From positions 744,001 through 808,000 of the forward strand of contig JAGMVK010000008.1 of assembly GCA_020747065.1 (NCBI GenBank): DNA of 64,000 bases, read 5' to 3'. This DNA comes from Cadophora sp. MPI-SDFR-AT-0126 (taxonomy: Eukaryota > Ascomycota > Leotiomycetes > Helotiales > Ploettnerulaceae). The position numbers and the translations under genes are program-made. Within the stretch, counting starts at the first letter, position 1; each line of letters starts with the position of its first letter. The notes beneath the pieces were generated by a model. The model saw only the letters and a list, made by a program, of their open reading frames with translations. It was not told where the DNA came from and did not search any database. Below are positions 46,531-59,900 of the stretch, piece after piece.

Positions 46531-47657
46531 TCAATTCCTTGAACCTGAAGTCTCTCCAACAAGTTGATCTCCACTCTGTCTTGAATCCGTATTCTTATTG
46601 CTATTCCCCTCCTCTGCACCGCTTTGTCCCTTTCCAACATCCGAGTGCTTCGCTGGATCGAACACGTAGATTGGGAATTCCAGGAAGATTGTTCGCTTGA
46701 TGATGGTAGGTAGTTTCGAGTATATTTGTGGTGGGAAAGGAATCAAGATGCTAGTGCGGTTCAAGTAGCGAGAATACTCCTCCCAATGATTGTTCTTCTC
46801 ATATCGCTTCTTTGCTCCAGGTCGTTCTTGAAGTGTGAGGCCAGAGACGAACATGAGGAGGATGGTGAGGAAGAATGGGCCGAGGATCGTGGCGTAGAGA
46901 GCTTTGTAGGCTTGTCCGCGCACGTAACCGTTTGCTGCTGGCGATACGGCAATCATGTAGATACCTAAGATGTTAGTAGGTAATCAAGAAACGAGAGGGG
47001 TACATACCGAATTGGATGATGATTTCCCCGAAATAGTTTGGATGCCTGGTCCAGTTGAAGAACCCCTTGTCGCAAATACCAGACTTGTCGCTCTGTCTAA
47101 CCTTGAACAGATATTTCTGTACATCGCTAACACTCTCCATGATGATCCCGATTGACCACAACACGACACCTGCAATATCTCTTCCTGTGCCGAAATCTGG
47201 CTGCCGGTATTGAGTGACATTTGGAGAGTTCAATACAGTGACAGGTAGAGATACGGTCCACACCCAGAACATCTGGAAGACCCAAAATCCGAGGAAGGGG
47301 AAGAATTTGTCGCGCTTGTCGTCGAAGCGGTCGTCTTTGCCGGTCTTGATGATTCGGAAGAGGAGGAATCCAGAGAGGCGCGCACCCCATATCATTATGA
47401 AGAGACTGGCGACGATTTGGCGCGCATTATGATGGCCGCTGAATGCGAGGGTTATAATGGCTAGGACGACGAAATTGGTTCCGCCAGCGAAGTCTACAAA
47501 TGATTAGATGGGCTATTACATGGTTGGGGGGGAAATCATTACCAGTGAGCTTGTCAAACTTCAATGAAAATGCGATCGCAAAGAAGAATAGCTGGTATCC
47601 GACAGTAATTAGGAGGGTGATGGTAAGATAGTAGTCGTCTAATACGTGGACAGTCAT
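46531..47657 (-). CDS. DUF1295 membrane protein (steroid 5-alpha-reductase-like fold)
   Basis: Exons 47657-47543, 47493-47008 and 46964-46531 (introns 49 and 43 nt, the latter with a textbook TACTAAC) encode 344 residues. Hydrophobic segments through residues ~10-260 suggest six or seven membrane helices. The signature RHPNYFGE, found in this group near the NADPH-binding end, is present, with GICDKGFFNWTRHPN before it. The family resembles sterol reductases and isoprenylcysteine methyltransferases, but the fungal members' reaction is not established. The last ~50 residues are hydrophilic (Gly, Ser, Asn) and probably disordered. Confidence 0.85.
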
Positions 47658-49208
47658 TTTGGCGGATATTGAGCGTTGTGAAGTCAGGTTGAGAGACGAG
47701 CTTCAGATGAAAGGAACACTTGAATTAAGTACACAACGGACGAGGCTCAGCCTTTCATCATATCACTAATTGATGTCAGCCTAGCAAACTCTACTGCTAG
47801 TACAGTATAGTAGCTACTCTTGGTGACCAACAGAAAAGAGAACGCTAGTATGCGAATGCGATAATATTACAAAAGTTCACGATGAAAGAGGTGTACGGGA
47901 GATGGATGCATCGATCTTTGGATTCATGGGCGTCATCGATTGTCATAACGGGAACTAGCGGCCGGCTTTAGCGAGTTTGACGGCCTTTGAAGCACTGAAC
48001 CCTCCGCTTCTGCGCCAGTCAATAATCTAGACAGGGCTGAGTCTAACTTTAAGTTCTAGACTGACCTTATTTTAACTTCTTTTGTATATCCTCACTTATC
48101 CATGATTTATAATAACAGTGTTGTTTGCTTCATCCTTTTGAACTGTCATTCTGAAGAACTGCCTAATGTCAATGGCCTATCCGCTTCCGGATTTGAGAAG
48201 GTCACGGACTTGGCATAACTCGTTACAAATGTCCTGTTCTCAAACTGATCCGCTCAACAAGCTCATGCCGAGCATCCTATCAAGGCTTCATCATCCGATT
48301 TGTCTGCTTTAGACGTACGTATTTCTTCCTCTTTGAGTTGAAAATAGGTGGAGATCTTGCGATGATGTTCTGTTTATCACGTTTGAAAAATGTGGCGATA
48401 TGTCATGTCCCACATATTCAAACGAAACAACAGCCGCAACTTTGAAAAGCACTGCCTCAGCACCCGCTCGAGATGTTTGGCCTCACCTCGACGTCGTGGA
48501 GCCTGCGGATCAAGTGGTCTCGCCCTTCCGAGGACCCTCAAAACTGTACCTGCATCCACTGAGAATTGCATCTGTGATTGGTGCTTCGGGAAAGCCCCTT
48601 AATCCCGATCCCTCATATCGCTTCGCTTATGACTCGATGAAACCTCACATGTCTGGGGAACCTCATTTCTACCATTTCCAAGACTTGCGTGTCTGACGAG
48701 CCCAAATCTCCGACTCCCATGAGACTGTTTGGCACGAGCTTCGTCAAACCAGCATCGTGGGCGCTTTGCTGTTTCCGCTCCATCACTGCGTGCATGCTGG
48801 GTTGATCGTGGCTTCTGCATCGCGAAACGCCTGTCGGGAATGGATTACGATGGCAATGTTCCAAGCTCAGTGGGTCCTTCATCTCATCTGATCTTTCTCT
48901 TTTTCTTTGCCTGAGATATCTTTTACAATCTTTCGAGGTTTTGCGTTGCGGCTCCAGTCTTTTCCTTTCCACAGCACCAATGCCCTCCCGCACGGTGCCG
49001 GATCACCCTTGATTGCGTTTCCATTGCGGTACCATTCGCATCGCCTTCCTTCTTGTGATTACACTTCGTCTTGTTACTTTCGTTTCTGCAGCTGCCGGTC
49101 ACGCTCTTTTTGAGATCCAAGACGTCTCTTTCCTTTCAACATACCACGGCTGGCCTGTTGGATATTACATTCTTTGAATTATTGTGCTGGGCTTGATCAT
49201 ACTTTATC
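47658..49208. other. Divergent intergenic region, no confident gene
   Basis: About 1.55 kb between the DUF1295 and repeat-protein starts. A plus-strand ORF at 48400-48696 can be read upstream to about 48340 without a stop, but it has no domain and I could not find a clean start or splice, so it is not called. Confidence 0.5.
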
Positions 49209-51001
49209 ATGCGGAAACTTATATCAAGATCGCTGCTGCTGGCGGCGTTCTCAACTTGCGTACAGGTAAGATGGTTGATGGGGCTGGGTAGCGATAGGGT
49301 TGACGTGTGTTTAGGGAGACCGAGCATTTGAACACGCACAACAACGAAATGGACTTTCGGACTTATTAGCAGCGCTGGATGCATCACGACCAGGCGGGGT
49401 AGGACAAGGGAATGGGGGTGCTCAAATACAAGCAAGTCAACAAGGAAATGGAGTTGGCCAGCAAGACAATGGAATCGCGGATCTGTTGGCAGCGCTTGAG
49501 AATTCGCAACCTGGAGGAGTAAAATCTGGAAATGGAGGTGCTCAGATACTGGGAAGCGATGGAAGCCAAAATGGGGATGGAGGAAATAAAGGGAGCATTC
49601 AAGGAGGACAACAAGCGAAGACAGTGACAATAACGAGAGGGACAGCGGCGGCGGGCAATGGAAGCTGTCCAGCGGAAAAGACAGTCACGACGACGACGAC
49701 AATAAGTGTATCTGGAGCAGCGGCACTAGGAACAGGGTAGGTTCATCATTCTTTGGGATGGGAGCGGATGCTAAATTGGATAGTTCACCGTCCCCTCTAA
49801 TGACTGCCAATATCACCGAGGCAATGACTGCCACTGCGCAAGCAACACCACAGCCAGCTGCAGAAGTACCTGGTGTAATGCCACCTGGGGGAGCAGTTGG
49901 TACTGGTGGAACTGGTTCAAAAACAGCGGAAAGTGTTAAGACTTCGGAGGCCTCGAGTCCGGCTATTGGTGAGTATAGTCAAGACCATAGAGGTAGAACC
50001 TCAACTAACAGTATTCAGCTATGCCAGCAGGTGTAATGCCTCCAGCAGGCGCAGCAGCTGGCACTGGCCCTCAAAAGACCGCTGGAATAGTGAAGACTAA
50101 TGATCCAGCCAGTCCTGTCGCTGGTAAGTTTGGACAATACCATGACCAAGATTCAAGTTAACAATATCTAGCATCAGCAGCACCAGGAGTGAACCCTCCA
50201 GCAGGAGCCGTAGGAACAGCACCTACAGGAGCCGGAGGAAAAACACCAGCAATTGTCAAAACCAATGATCCCGCTGTCGGCAATATGCGTACGTAACTCG
50301 TACTAACCTATCACAACAACACAAACTGACACTCACCAGCAACCCAAGGCATCGCCTCCGCACCTCCAGTAATGGCATCCGCACCAGCTGTCGGCGCTCC
50401 TGGCCAAATGGCGTCTGGTGTAGGGACACTCGTCGCCGGCGGCGCATGCGATTGTTCATGTCTCTGCGGCCCCGGCTCATTCCCAGACATGGCACAAATG
50501 GGCCAAGCACCACCAGCAGCTGCCCCAGCAGTAGGAACAACAATGACAACATTGACCAGCGCAGCCATCGTCCAAGTCACAAACGGAGCCAACGCATCAC
50601 CTCCTCCACCAGCAGCCGCTCCCGCTCAACAGGGAACCCTCACAAACCCAGCTATCGTGAAGGGTACACCCGGTGCCCAAGTACCTCCACCAGCACCTCC
50701 CGCGCCTCAACCACAAGCCTCGTCTTCATCTTCGTCCGTGCCCGTAGCTCAGCCTCAGGTCCAGCCAACGTCGAGCCCGACACCGCCAACTCCAGCTGCC
50801 GCACAAGGAGCATCAACGATCGAGTTATCCATTTCTTCGCCTTTGGGCCAGGCGGCGGCGTTAGCCAAGCCAAGCAGTACGGCGAACGCGGGCGATGCGG
50901 CTGCCAATGCGGCCGCTGCTATTAACATCTCGACGTTTTCGTTGACGAGTAGTTTAGTGTTGGGGAACTTGGCCGCTACGACGGGTGCGCCGAAGGCGTA
51001 G
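49209..51001 (+). CDS. Secreted repeat-rich protein with exon-encoded repeats (hypothetical)
   Basis: Six exons: 49209-49265, 49315-49736, 49784-49968, 50019-50123, 50172-50288 and 50340-51001, giving 515 residues. The first exon is a signal peptide (SLLLAAFSTCV). Exon 2 encodes two copies of a ~27-residue unit (NGLSDLLAALDASRPGG and NGIADLLAALENSQPGG, each continuing to GNGGAQI). Exons 3-5 each carry a related module with GVMPPGGA or GVNPPAGA and a KTNDPA-like end; exons 4 and 5 (105 and 117 nt) are flanked by phase-1 introns. The last exon has a CDCSCLCGPG cysteine knot-like cluster, then a Pro/Ala/Ser/Gln low-complexity tail. No GPI signal is clear. Function unknown; a wall or host-interface protein is a guess. 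Confidence 0.8.
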
Positions 51002-51374
51002 ATTAGAGAATGCCCGGGAGAGTAGGATGGGAAAGAGAACGTGAGGGATGACTTGGAGGGATGATGAGATATGAGAGGATGTGAATACCAAACCAAACGA
51101 TTGCGAATAACCGTACTAAGTTAATATGAGCGACATTTTTTCTTATTTGCTTTCTATTGTTTTTTCTGTTTTTGGGACTGGGATTGGTTTGTATACAGGG
51201 GAAAGCATATTCTTATACCATTGGCATTGTGGGAGGATAGAAAGGAAGGGAAGGGAGGAAGGAAAGGATTCATTGTCCAGGAGACAGGTACTCGTTAGTT
51301 GTAGATAAAAACCTTCACTTCCAAATCATAGTCATATCAACAACAAGAACCAGAAATGGAAGTTTTTAATGCAA
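51002..51374. other. Convergent 3' spacer, no gene seen
   Basis: This lies between the stop codons of the repeat-protein and RPP1 genes. Only short chance ORFs. Confidence 0.5.
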
Positions 51375-52352
51375 TCAGCTTTTCGCTTGAATTGGTAGTT
51401 TGCTGGGCGGTTTTGACTCGGATTCTGCGGGTGTAGTTTGTGAGCTTGCCTCTGCTGGGGCTTCACTCCCTGATGACGCCTCTTTTGCCTGCGAACTCTG
51501 TAGTAGCAATTTTGCCCTTTTCGCTGCCCGCTTGCTAATGGTTGGTGGACCACTATTCGGCTCCTCTTGTTTCCTCTTGCCTTTCTTTCCAGACTCAACC
51601 TCCTTCGGCTTGGGCTTGACAACCTCGCTCTCACCGCCATCAATAACATCAATCACACCTCTCCAACTAGTCCTCTTCAGCCCCTCATTGATCACCACTC
51701 CCCTCGGATTGACACCCATACTCTCTAGTCCCCTCTCCTTCGCTAATCCCCAAACACCAAGCAGATTCAAGACATCAGCCGGTGCCCTCACCCCAAGAAC
51801 ACTCTTCGCCTCACTGCTAATCACCAAACCCCGGCCTTTCGTAGCACGCACAATAGCCAGCGTATTACTTATGAAATTCCTCCTTGCGTTACTCTCCTGG
51901 CCCGTCGCTTGTCCATAGCAGATCTCAATTCTGATGCCGCGATTTATAGCCGTCATAAGCGGTTTCGGTTTCCAGTGGAAAGGAAAGCGTTGTGTGAGGT
52001 CGAGAGAGATGATCGAGTGTTCGCTGAGAGATATGCATGCTGCGAGGTAGGCTTTCTCGTTCGTGGGGCGGAGGGCGAGGATATCGTAGGTGCTGGCTAG
52101 GACTGAGAGGCGGTAGTTCTGGGCTGGGTCGATGAGTGTGAGGGTGCAGCGTCGGAGGAGAGTCGTTTTCGGTGGGAGGGTGAAGGGTTGTGGTGAGGGT
52201 ATTTGGTTGGTTATTTGCGAGGGGAGGGGCCCGGAATGGATGTGGTTCAGGGCGAGTGTGTTGTAACCTAGTTCGGAGAGGAAGGAGATGGTTCGTTGGA
52301 GCTCTTGGGGGCTCTGGGTTGATGACCAGGGGACGTTGAGGTCGTAAAGCAT
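51375..52352 (-). CDS. RPP1: RNase P/MRP protein subunit p30 (Rpp1)
   Basis: Single exon, 325 residues. Rpp1 is a core protein of RNase P (tRNA 5' maturation) and RNase MRP (rRNA processing) with a PHP-like barrel fold. MLYDLNVPW at the start, LGYNTLALNH, YDILALRPTNEKAY, LTQRFPF and GIRIEICYG are family blocks; SEAKSVLGVRAPADVLNLL marks the end of the fold. The last ~85 residues are Lys/Glu/Ser-rich and disordered with KRAAKRAK, a likely nuclear signal. The ATG at 52352 gives the expected N-terminus. It is divergent from CK2 alpha. Confidence 0.9.
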   Translation of the reverse strand: MLYDLNVPWSSTQSPQELQRTISFLSELGYNTLALNHIHSGPLPSQITNQIPSPQPFTLPPKTTLLRRCTLTLIDPAQNYRLSVLASTYDILALRPTNEKAYLAACISLSEHSIISLDLTQRFPFHWKPKPLMTAINRGIRIEICYGQATGQESNARRNFISNTLAIVRATKGRGLVISSEAKSVLGVRAPADVLNLLGVWGLAKERGLESMGVNPRGVVINEGLKRTSWRGVIDVIDGGESEVVKPKPKEVESGKKGKRKQEEPNSGPPTISKRAAKRAKLLLQSSQAKEASSGSEAPAEASSQTTPAESESKPPSKLPIQAKS

Positions 52353-53123
52353 TTTGAAGAAAGTTGAAGATGATTATGTGCGTATCATTACCCCTCAATC
52401 GTCCAAGTTGTGTAGGGAACCCAGGTCAAAGCAGCTCTTCTGCCTTTCTGGTGGAGACGCTTGACGTTGCCTTTGCGCCGTGATCAATTTCCTTTTAGAA
52501 TTGCCCGGGTTTCTGTATGCTTCTGTGTTCCTAGAATATCCGCAGAGCTTCTCGTGTATCCAATGGGGTGAAATGTGAACGCTGACTGCAGCTCTGGACT
52601 TTTGTATGATTTTGGATGGAGTTGTTGTACTGTCGATGCGCCGCGATCGATTTCCTTCTTCTTGATCGGTCCACCAATTTCTTCCTTTATCAACTTGAGC
52701 GATTCGATTCTATTTACGCCAATCAGAAACTTCGAAAGTTGTTGGACAGTATTTCTTGAATAGTAATGCGCCTTGGAGCTGTGAACATCTGATCGCCTCG
52801 GAATATAATTTAGCTGCACCTCTCGCTTTCCTGGGTCCCGCCTTTCTTCTTTCGACCTAGCGCGGGGCATTCTCCATTTCCCGCTTTCTGTCAGCCGCGC
52901 ACCATCTCAAGTCAACACTGAGAGTCCAGTCCAAAGTCCAGACTTCTCCAGAGTCGTAACACCAGCTCGGGAGATTAGGACATCATCGCATCGCACGAGG
53001 CCTCTCGGGAGCATCACCATCATCTGGCCCGAGTAACGTCGGTCGACCTTATTGTCCTGCGACGTCTCGCGACCTTTACCTCCTCTGGTTTTGCGCAGTG
53101 CCTTGCCTGGCAGGCCCTCTGCA
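52353..53123. other. Divergent promoter region between RPP1 and CK2 alpha
   Basis: 771 bases between two outward-facing starts. The minus-strand ORF at 52484-52870 has no domain and is not called. Confidence 0.5.
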
Positions 53124-54463
<1,340 letters not shown>

Positions 54464-55050
54464 ATACCAGGAAAGAATTATGAGACACCACTTCCTTTGA
54501 GTTCAGCTATATGGCTGACCCAATGACGAACTTCTTTCCACTCGGCTAGAGCGATATTGAGCGCTTTCATTTCTATTACGACTGACAGACTGAGACGGGT
54601 TGGGGATATCTGATGGACGCGAATGATCGGGCTTGGAAGGGCGTTTTGATTGTTTGACTGCGTGCTTGTGTGCGTGGTAAGGACTGCTTGCTGGCATTCT
54701 AGGCGCTGGTAAGGCTTGATTAGCAATTATACTCCGCTTTGGTGACGGGTTGTGGATGGATGGCGGCGGAACGTGACGAAAATGAGACCATGGGATTAAT
54801 GGAGATGTAGATAGTGGTCGAGAATAAATGAAAGGATAACCGAGGTCCTGTATTGACCATTTGGCATTGTGTCTCGAACTTTATATACGAGTTGTGCTTA
54901 GTAGGCATCCTCATCTGGGCGCAATTGCCTCGTACTCTTGAGACAATCATAATTCTACAACCTAGATACTAAGACATCGTATGAACCAAACGCCCGATAT
55001 GCTCCTACCCATCCCAAATGCCAGACGCCTTACCATCCTATTCTACTTTC
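54464..55050. other. Convergent 3' spacer, no gene seen
   Basis: Between the stop codons of CK2 alpha and ATG6. It contains both 3' UTRs and short chance ORFs only. Confidence 0.5.
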
Positions 55051-56610
55051 CTAAGTACCTCTCCTAGCGCCTCCAGCAGCATTGACATTACTCGCATGCG
55101 CCAGCAAGAACTTGCAACACGTCAGAGTGAATTTGCAAGCCCGACTCCACGCATCATCCTGCGCAATACCCAGCTTAATACTCACGTCCCCAATCTTATC
55201 CCCCTCGATCTTATACGGCAGCGCCAGCCCTCTCCCGCTCTCACTCTCCCTAGCCGATTCCGCTTGCACAAAAGCACCTAGCTGGCGCATACATTCTAGG
55301 AATGCTACCATGGCGATGTCGAAGCGGCGGTGCATAAATGTCAGACCGAGAGGCATGTCGCCTGAAGAGTAGAGTTCTAGGATGTGCTTTTTGGGAGGGC
55401 GGGTGCGCGAGCTGGTTGGAGCGAAGGTTTCGTGTCGGATGATGCGTGATGTTGAGCCCATAGGTTGGAGCTCGTAGTTTTGGAAGCGGTAGCCTAGTCT
55501 ATCGGCTACGGTCTGGAGGAGAAGGACGGTATGTCCCCATGCTGCGTTGATCTCTGGCCAGTCGACTGGGACGTTTGAAAGTCGACCTAGACGTAGTCCA
55601 TTTATGGTGCCGAATTTCCCGTCATGGGATATGCAGAATGTGTCGTTGTAGACGTTTGTTCGTTGGAGCTTTTCGAGAAGTTGTGTGTCGTGATCGTATT
55701 GTAGATTCACGCTGTCTCTGATGTCTTGGAATTCGGCAAGCTTTATGGCGAAGGCGTTACGAGAGCTCCAAAATTTCTCCTCTTCGATGTCGAGTGCTCG
55801 GGCTTCTTCTTCTAATGAAGCAATTTCCTCATCCACGGCTGCCTTCTCTGCTTCCAGCTTCTTGAGCTCGGCGATAGCTTCTTCCTCTTCTTTTCGGGCT
55901 TTGGAAAGGGCGGCCTGGGATTCCTTAACTTCTTCTTCTGTGGGAACTGATGCGTTGACTTGTTTTAGAAAGCCAACGTAGGCATCTCGTTCTTTTGTAG
56001 CTGCTTCGAGTCGGCGTTGTAGTCCAGAGACTAGCAGATCCGTACATTCGGTACAGACTGGGTGATCGATATCTGATCTGGCAGACAGTATTTCGAATAA
56101 CCTCGATGCTCTCTCCATATCCTGCGACATTGCCTTCCCTTCATCGTGTGTGCCATCCATGCCCGAACTTTCGTCTTGTCTGTGATGTTTTGGGTTTGTA
56201 TCTTCCAAAGACTTGACAACTGCTGGTGGCACTACTTGCGATTCGGTGAGCATGACGAATGACATCGCTGGATTGCCGGGCCCCGATCTCACGGCGTCGG
56301 ACGAAGCTGTATCGCTTCGACGGGGTGAGGTGATCGTCCGTTTGAAGGTCGGCGAGTTGGCATTTCGAGAGACTCGGTCGTAGAGTTGTTTCCGCTCTTG
56401 AGGGTAGGCGGGACGAGAGGAGGGGATGTTCTTGAGTGGTTGCGAAGATGCGCCTACGGCTGTTAAGAATTTGGACGAAGATGGAGGAAAGTAAGTATTA
56501 TAAAAGTATATTCAAGGGTACGTACCAACTAATAAGTCAAATGCTGCTGGGTTGAGATCTTCCAGCGAGCTGTCTAGCCTCAGTGGAGTCCGGCATTTCT
56601 GGCAATACAT
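55051..56610 (-). CDS. ATG6: Beclin-1 homologue Atg6/Vps30
   Basis: Exons 56610-56526 and 56459-55051 (66-nt intron) encode 497 residues. Atg6/Vps30 is a subunit of the Vps34 PtdIns 3-kinase complexes for autophagy and endosomal sorting. The N-terminus has MYCQKCRTPL and a later CTEC, the paired Cys motifs of this family; a Ser/Pro-rich region follows; a strong coiled coil (about 175-285) precedes the evolutionarily conserved domain (about 290-497) with FCISHDGKFGTINGLRLGR, WPEINAAWGHTVLLL and the aromatic-rich end. The final residues contain KFTLTCCKFLLAHAS. It is divergent from SCM3 with 308 bases between starts. Confidence 0.93.
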
Positions 56611-56918
56611 CTTGTGGAGATTGCTGTGATCAAGGAGGAAAAGCAGGGAGCCTTTCGAGTGTCATCGGAAAGAAATGGCGTTTGTGTCCATAACTTTCTT
56701 GAAAGCCCGGATGTTGATGTCCGGTGGTCCAGAGCTCACGAGGCGGCGAGGCCAAGCTTTCCGACAGGACAAGGATTCTCCAGCCCCGCGCTAAAAGTCC
56801 CACTTGCTGTTCACCTATCGATCGCGACGCGACTTTTACGCGATGTGTAAATGCACGACATCTATTCCACATCCCCATATCCCAGACCCATGATCAGAAA
56901 TGCGAATTCACTATCAAT
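56611..56918. promoter_or_regulatory. Bidirectional promoter of ATG6 and SCM3-like genes
   Basis: 308 bases between outward-facing ATGs. An open frame leads into the SCM3-like start from 56724 without an ATG in good context. Two near-identical CGATCGCGACGCG-type short repeats lie near 56820-56840. No factor assigned. Confidence 0.4.
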
Positions 56919-59900
56919 ATGGAACCCTTTCCAAAGCGACAGCGACTGTATGCGCCAATGGACCGCTCGTTCCCGCAGAGCTTTGACGATCAATATGCCT
57001 ATTATGATGAGCTTGGAGACGATATTTTAGAGGATGAAGAAGACGATGACGAGGAGGAAGAGGAGGCAGGATATGATCCAGAAGCGGACTTGCAGCAAAA
57101 GAGGGCGCGACTGGATTACAAGTTGAAATCAACTTTCGAATCCATTTTTGAGAAATATGAAAGGGACTTTGACGGCGTCGGCGACGAAATTGACCTTGAA
57201 ACGGGCGAAATCGTTGTCAATAATGGACATATTGTGCAGATGCTGGACGAACAGGACGCCGGTGATACCAGTCGTGCAAGGCAGGCTCTGAGAGAATACA
57301 CAGAAGAGCCGGACGATCTTCCCAGCAGCTCGTTCGACGATACCGAAATTATGGAAGACGAGGAAGAAGTGGACGAGGAAGATGTTGGGGACGAGATGGT
57401 TAGCGACGAAGATATCGAAGATGATATGGCTGAGGACGACCTGATTTTGCGTGGCTTTGCGAAAGCCAATCGGTACCAGCAAGGCTCTCCAGAATTAGGT
57501 ATCTCAAATGCCCCGATTGCCCCCGAGAGAGTACGGCGGCAAGAACCTATATCTCGACCAGTTCATGCGAAGTCACTGCCATCTCGCGCTGATATTCTGG
57601 CGCAATTTGGACCGCAACTCGGGCCTCAAATAGTTGAATATGTGTCTCAGCAGCATGTGGCAGAGGAACGTCATGTTGAACCATCTTGGCGAGCCCCTGA
57701 GCCCAGGAGACCTGCGTCCAGACATATTGAATCTGCTTGGAGAACACCCGCACTTCCATCAGCTGCCCCAAGACGAATTGAGCCTGCGTGGCGAGTCCCG
57801 GACCTTCCGTCAGCCGCACCTGTCAGGCGACCAATACAGAAACCAGTTGATATTTTACCAGAAGAAGAACGCTCTCCCTCACCAGAGGCTTCCGCATCTA
57901 TATGGGCTCCAGCTCGATTTCGTGGGCGCCGGAGGCTAGACGGTGCCGATAATTCTGCGTTATTTAGAGGGGAGACCAGAGCTCCAAATCATGGCCACAA
58001 GTCCATGTTGGAGCCGTCCGGTTATCGGTCAACATATAGTGCAGCTCAGCACAGTGAATTTGCATCTCCCAAGAAGAGGCGTATTCCTTTTTCTGCCGAG
58101 GATGACGATACTTTGTTAAGATGGGTGTCAAATCTTCGTAGGCATGGGCATAGATTGAGTCAAGGTCGCTGGAGAGAATTTGCAGCCGAGGTATGGGCTT
58201 CTATGGAGATTCGAGATACCACTAACAACTTGTAGCATCCGCAGCATTCAGCATCAACTTGGCAACAACGATACACACGAAAATTTACGTACCTTGCCAC
58301 AAATCAAGTTGAAGAATCATCTCTATCGAATTCAGAGGTGTCTATTGAGAATTTGGGCTACCACCCTCCAGCTATCAGGCGAGCAGAGCCACAATATGGT
58401 GTGGACCAAGCACCTCGTGTGAGGCCAGCTCGGGTTCGAAAACCGGCGCAGACTGACCCCAGAATTCTCAGCTGGAACGAAGCAGTTGATTCTATCGAAT
58501 CAGTTGATCCAATCTTACACGCGGGTATCATGGAGGATGCGCGGAAAGCAAACAACGAGCCACAATATTCATCGTTCAGACGGCAGCAACACCAAATTGT
58601 GGAAGACTCGGACCTGGATACGCCCAATCAATCCCAAGAAGACACTCCCCCAACCGAGGTTCGAAGATCCTACGATGATTTGCCCATCCGATCATCTCTG
58701 GCAGTTCAACCGACTCCCGAAGAAGAGGATTTCCATATCCCTGGTGCGCCATGTCCACATGCGGACTGCAGGCTTCAGCCCACGACTCTATATAAACTTC
58801 AACGGCGTGACCACGAACAACTCTCGGAAATGTGTTTCCACTTATTCCAAAAGCATCACACTACGCCTTTTCCATGCGGAGAGATTGAATGTTCGAAGAA
58901 AGGAGAAGATGGCTTTTTCATGCAATTGGACCTGGTCAAGCATGTCAGGCTCGCACACAAGGGCGTTTCTGCTCTGCAGCGGTTAAGGGGACGTGTCGAT
59001 TCTGCTTTGCTCGAGCAGCAGGTGTCAATCGTAAGACCTGCGACGAGTGATCCTTTGGAAAGACCCAATAGCCAACATCGCAACTCTGATTTTATGTCTC
59101 CTCAGAAGGGACATGCCCGGAACCTTTCAAGTAGTCAGCCATCTGGGTTCGATCCAGATCGGACATTGACTCCTCGAGGCATGGCTGGTCCATCAGCTTT
59201 CACGCCAATGACTAGCGTTTCGTCTTTGAAAGTAAATCATCCTTCAGCGACCTCGACTTGCATGGCAGTGCGAGGTTTCAGTAACTCTCAGGATAGGACG
59301 ATTTCGGACTCTCAATTCGACTCTTCTCAAATTACCAGCAGTCACTCCAGGGTAGACCGAGAGCCACAGGTACAGTCGGAAGAGCCATTTCAATCAACAT
59401 CACGGATGCTACCAAGTGGCGAACCTCCGCCGTCAGGGGGCTTTGCTGGTGTCCAAATGCCTCCGACCGTCCAGAAATCCACAGAAGAGGCAGCTGAGGC
59501 GCCGGCTCTTGATCTGACCAACTCTTCCATGGAGCAGGTTTTGGAGTCGCGCGATATAGTCCATGAATCCGTCGAATCAAGACCCCAAGGCTCAGCTGCG
59601 TCCATCCCAAGTCCTTCTGTACCAGAAAGTCTCCACGAGGCAAATTCTTCCATTGTCCCAGAGCCCGTGACTAGCTCTTCCCTGCCCAAGCAGACTCGTC
59701 CAATTCAACCCATCATTCGGAACATTGTTGATCCTACCTATGAGTTTTCGGATGAAGAGCCAGAGGTGCGACCCGCAGCGATCGTGACCACGCAGCATAT
59801 TTCAACCCCAAAGCAAGCACCTAAGCAGCGTGCAAAAGCGCCACTTATGGCTGCATCTGTTAGCGGACTGCCTACCACGCCAATGCCTGCGCCTAAGGCT

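Noticed and set aside
48340..48696. Plus-strand open stretch of about 120 codons
   Set aside because: No clean start or splice junction could be built and no family recognised.
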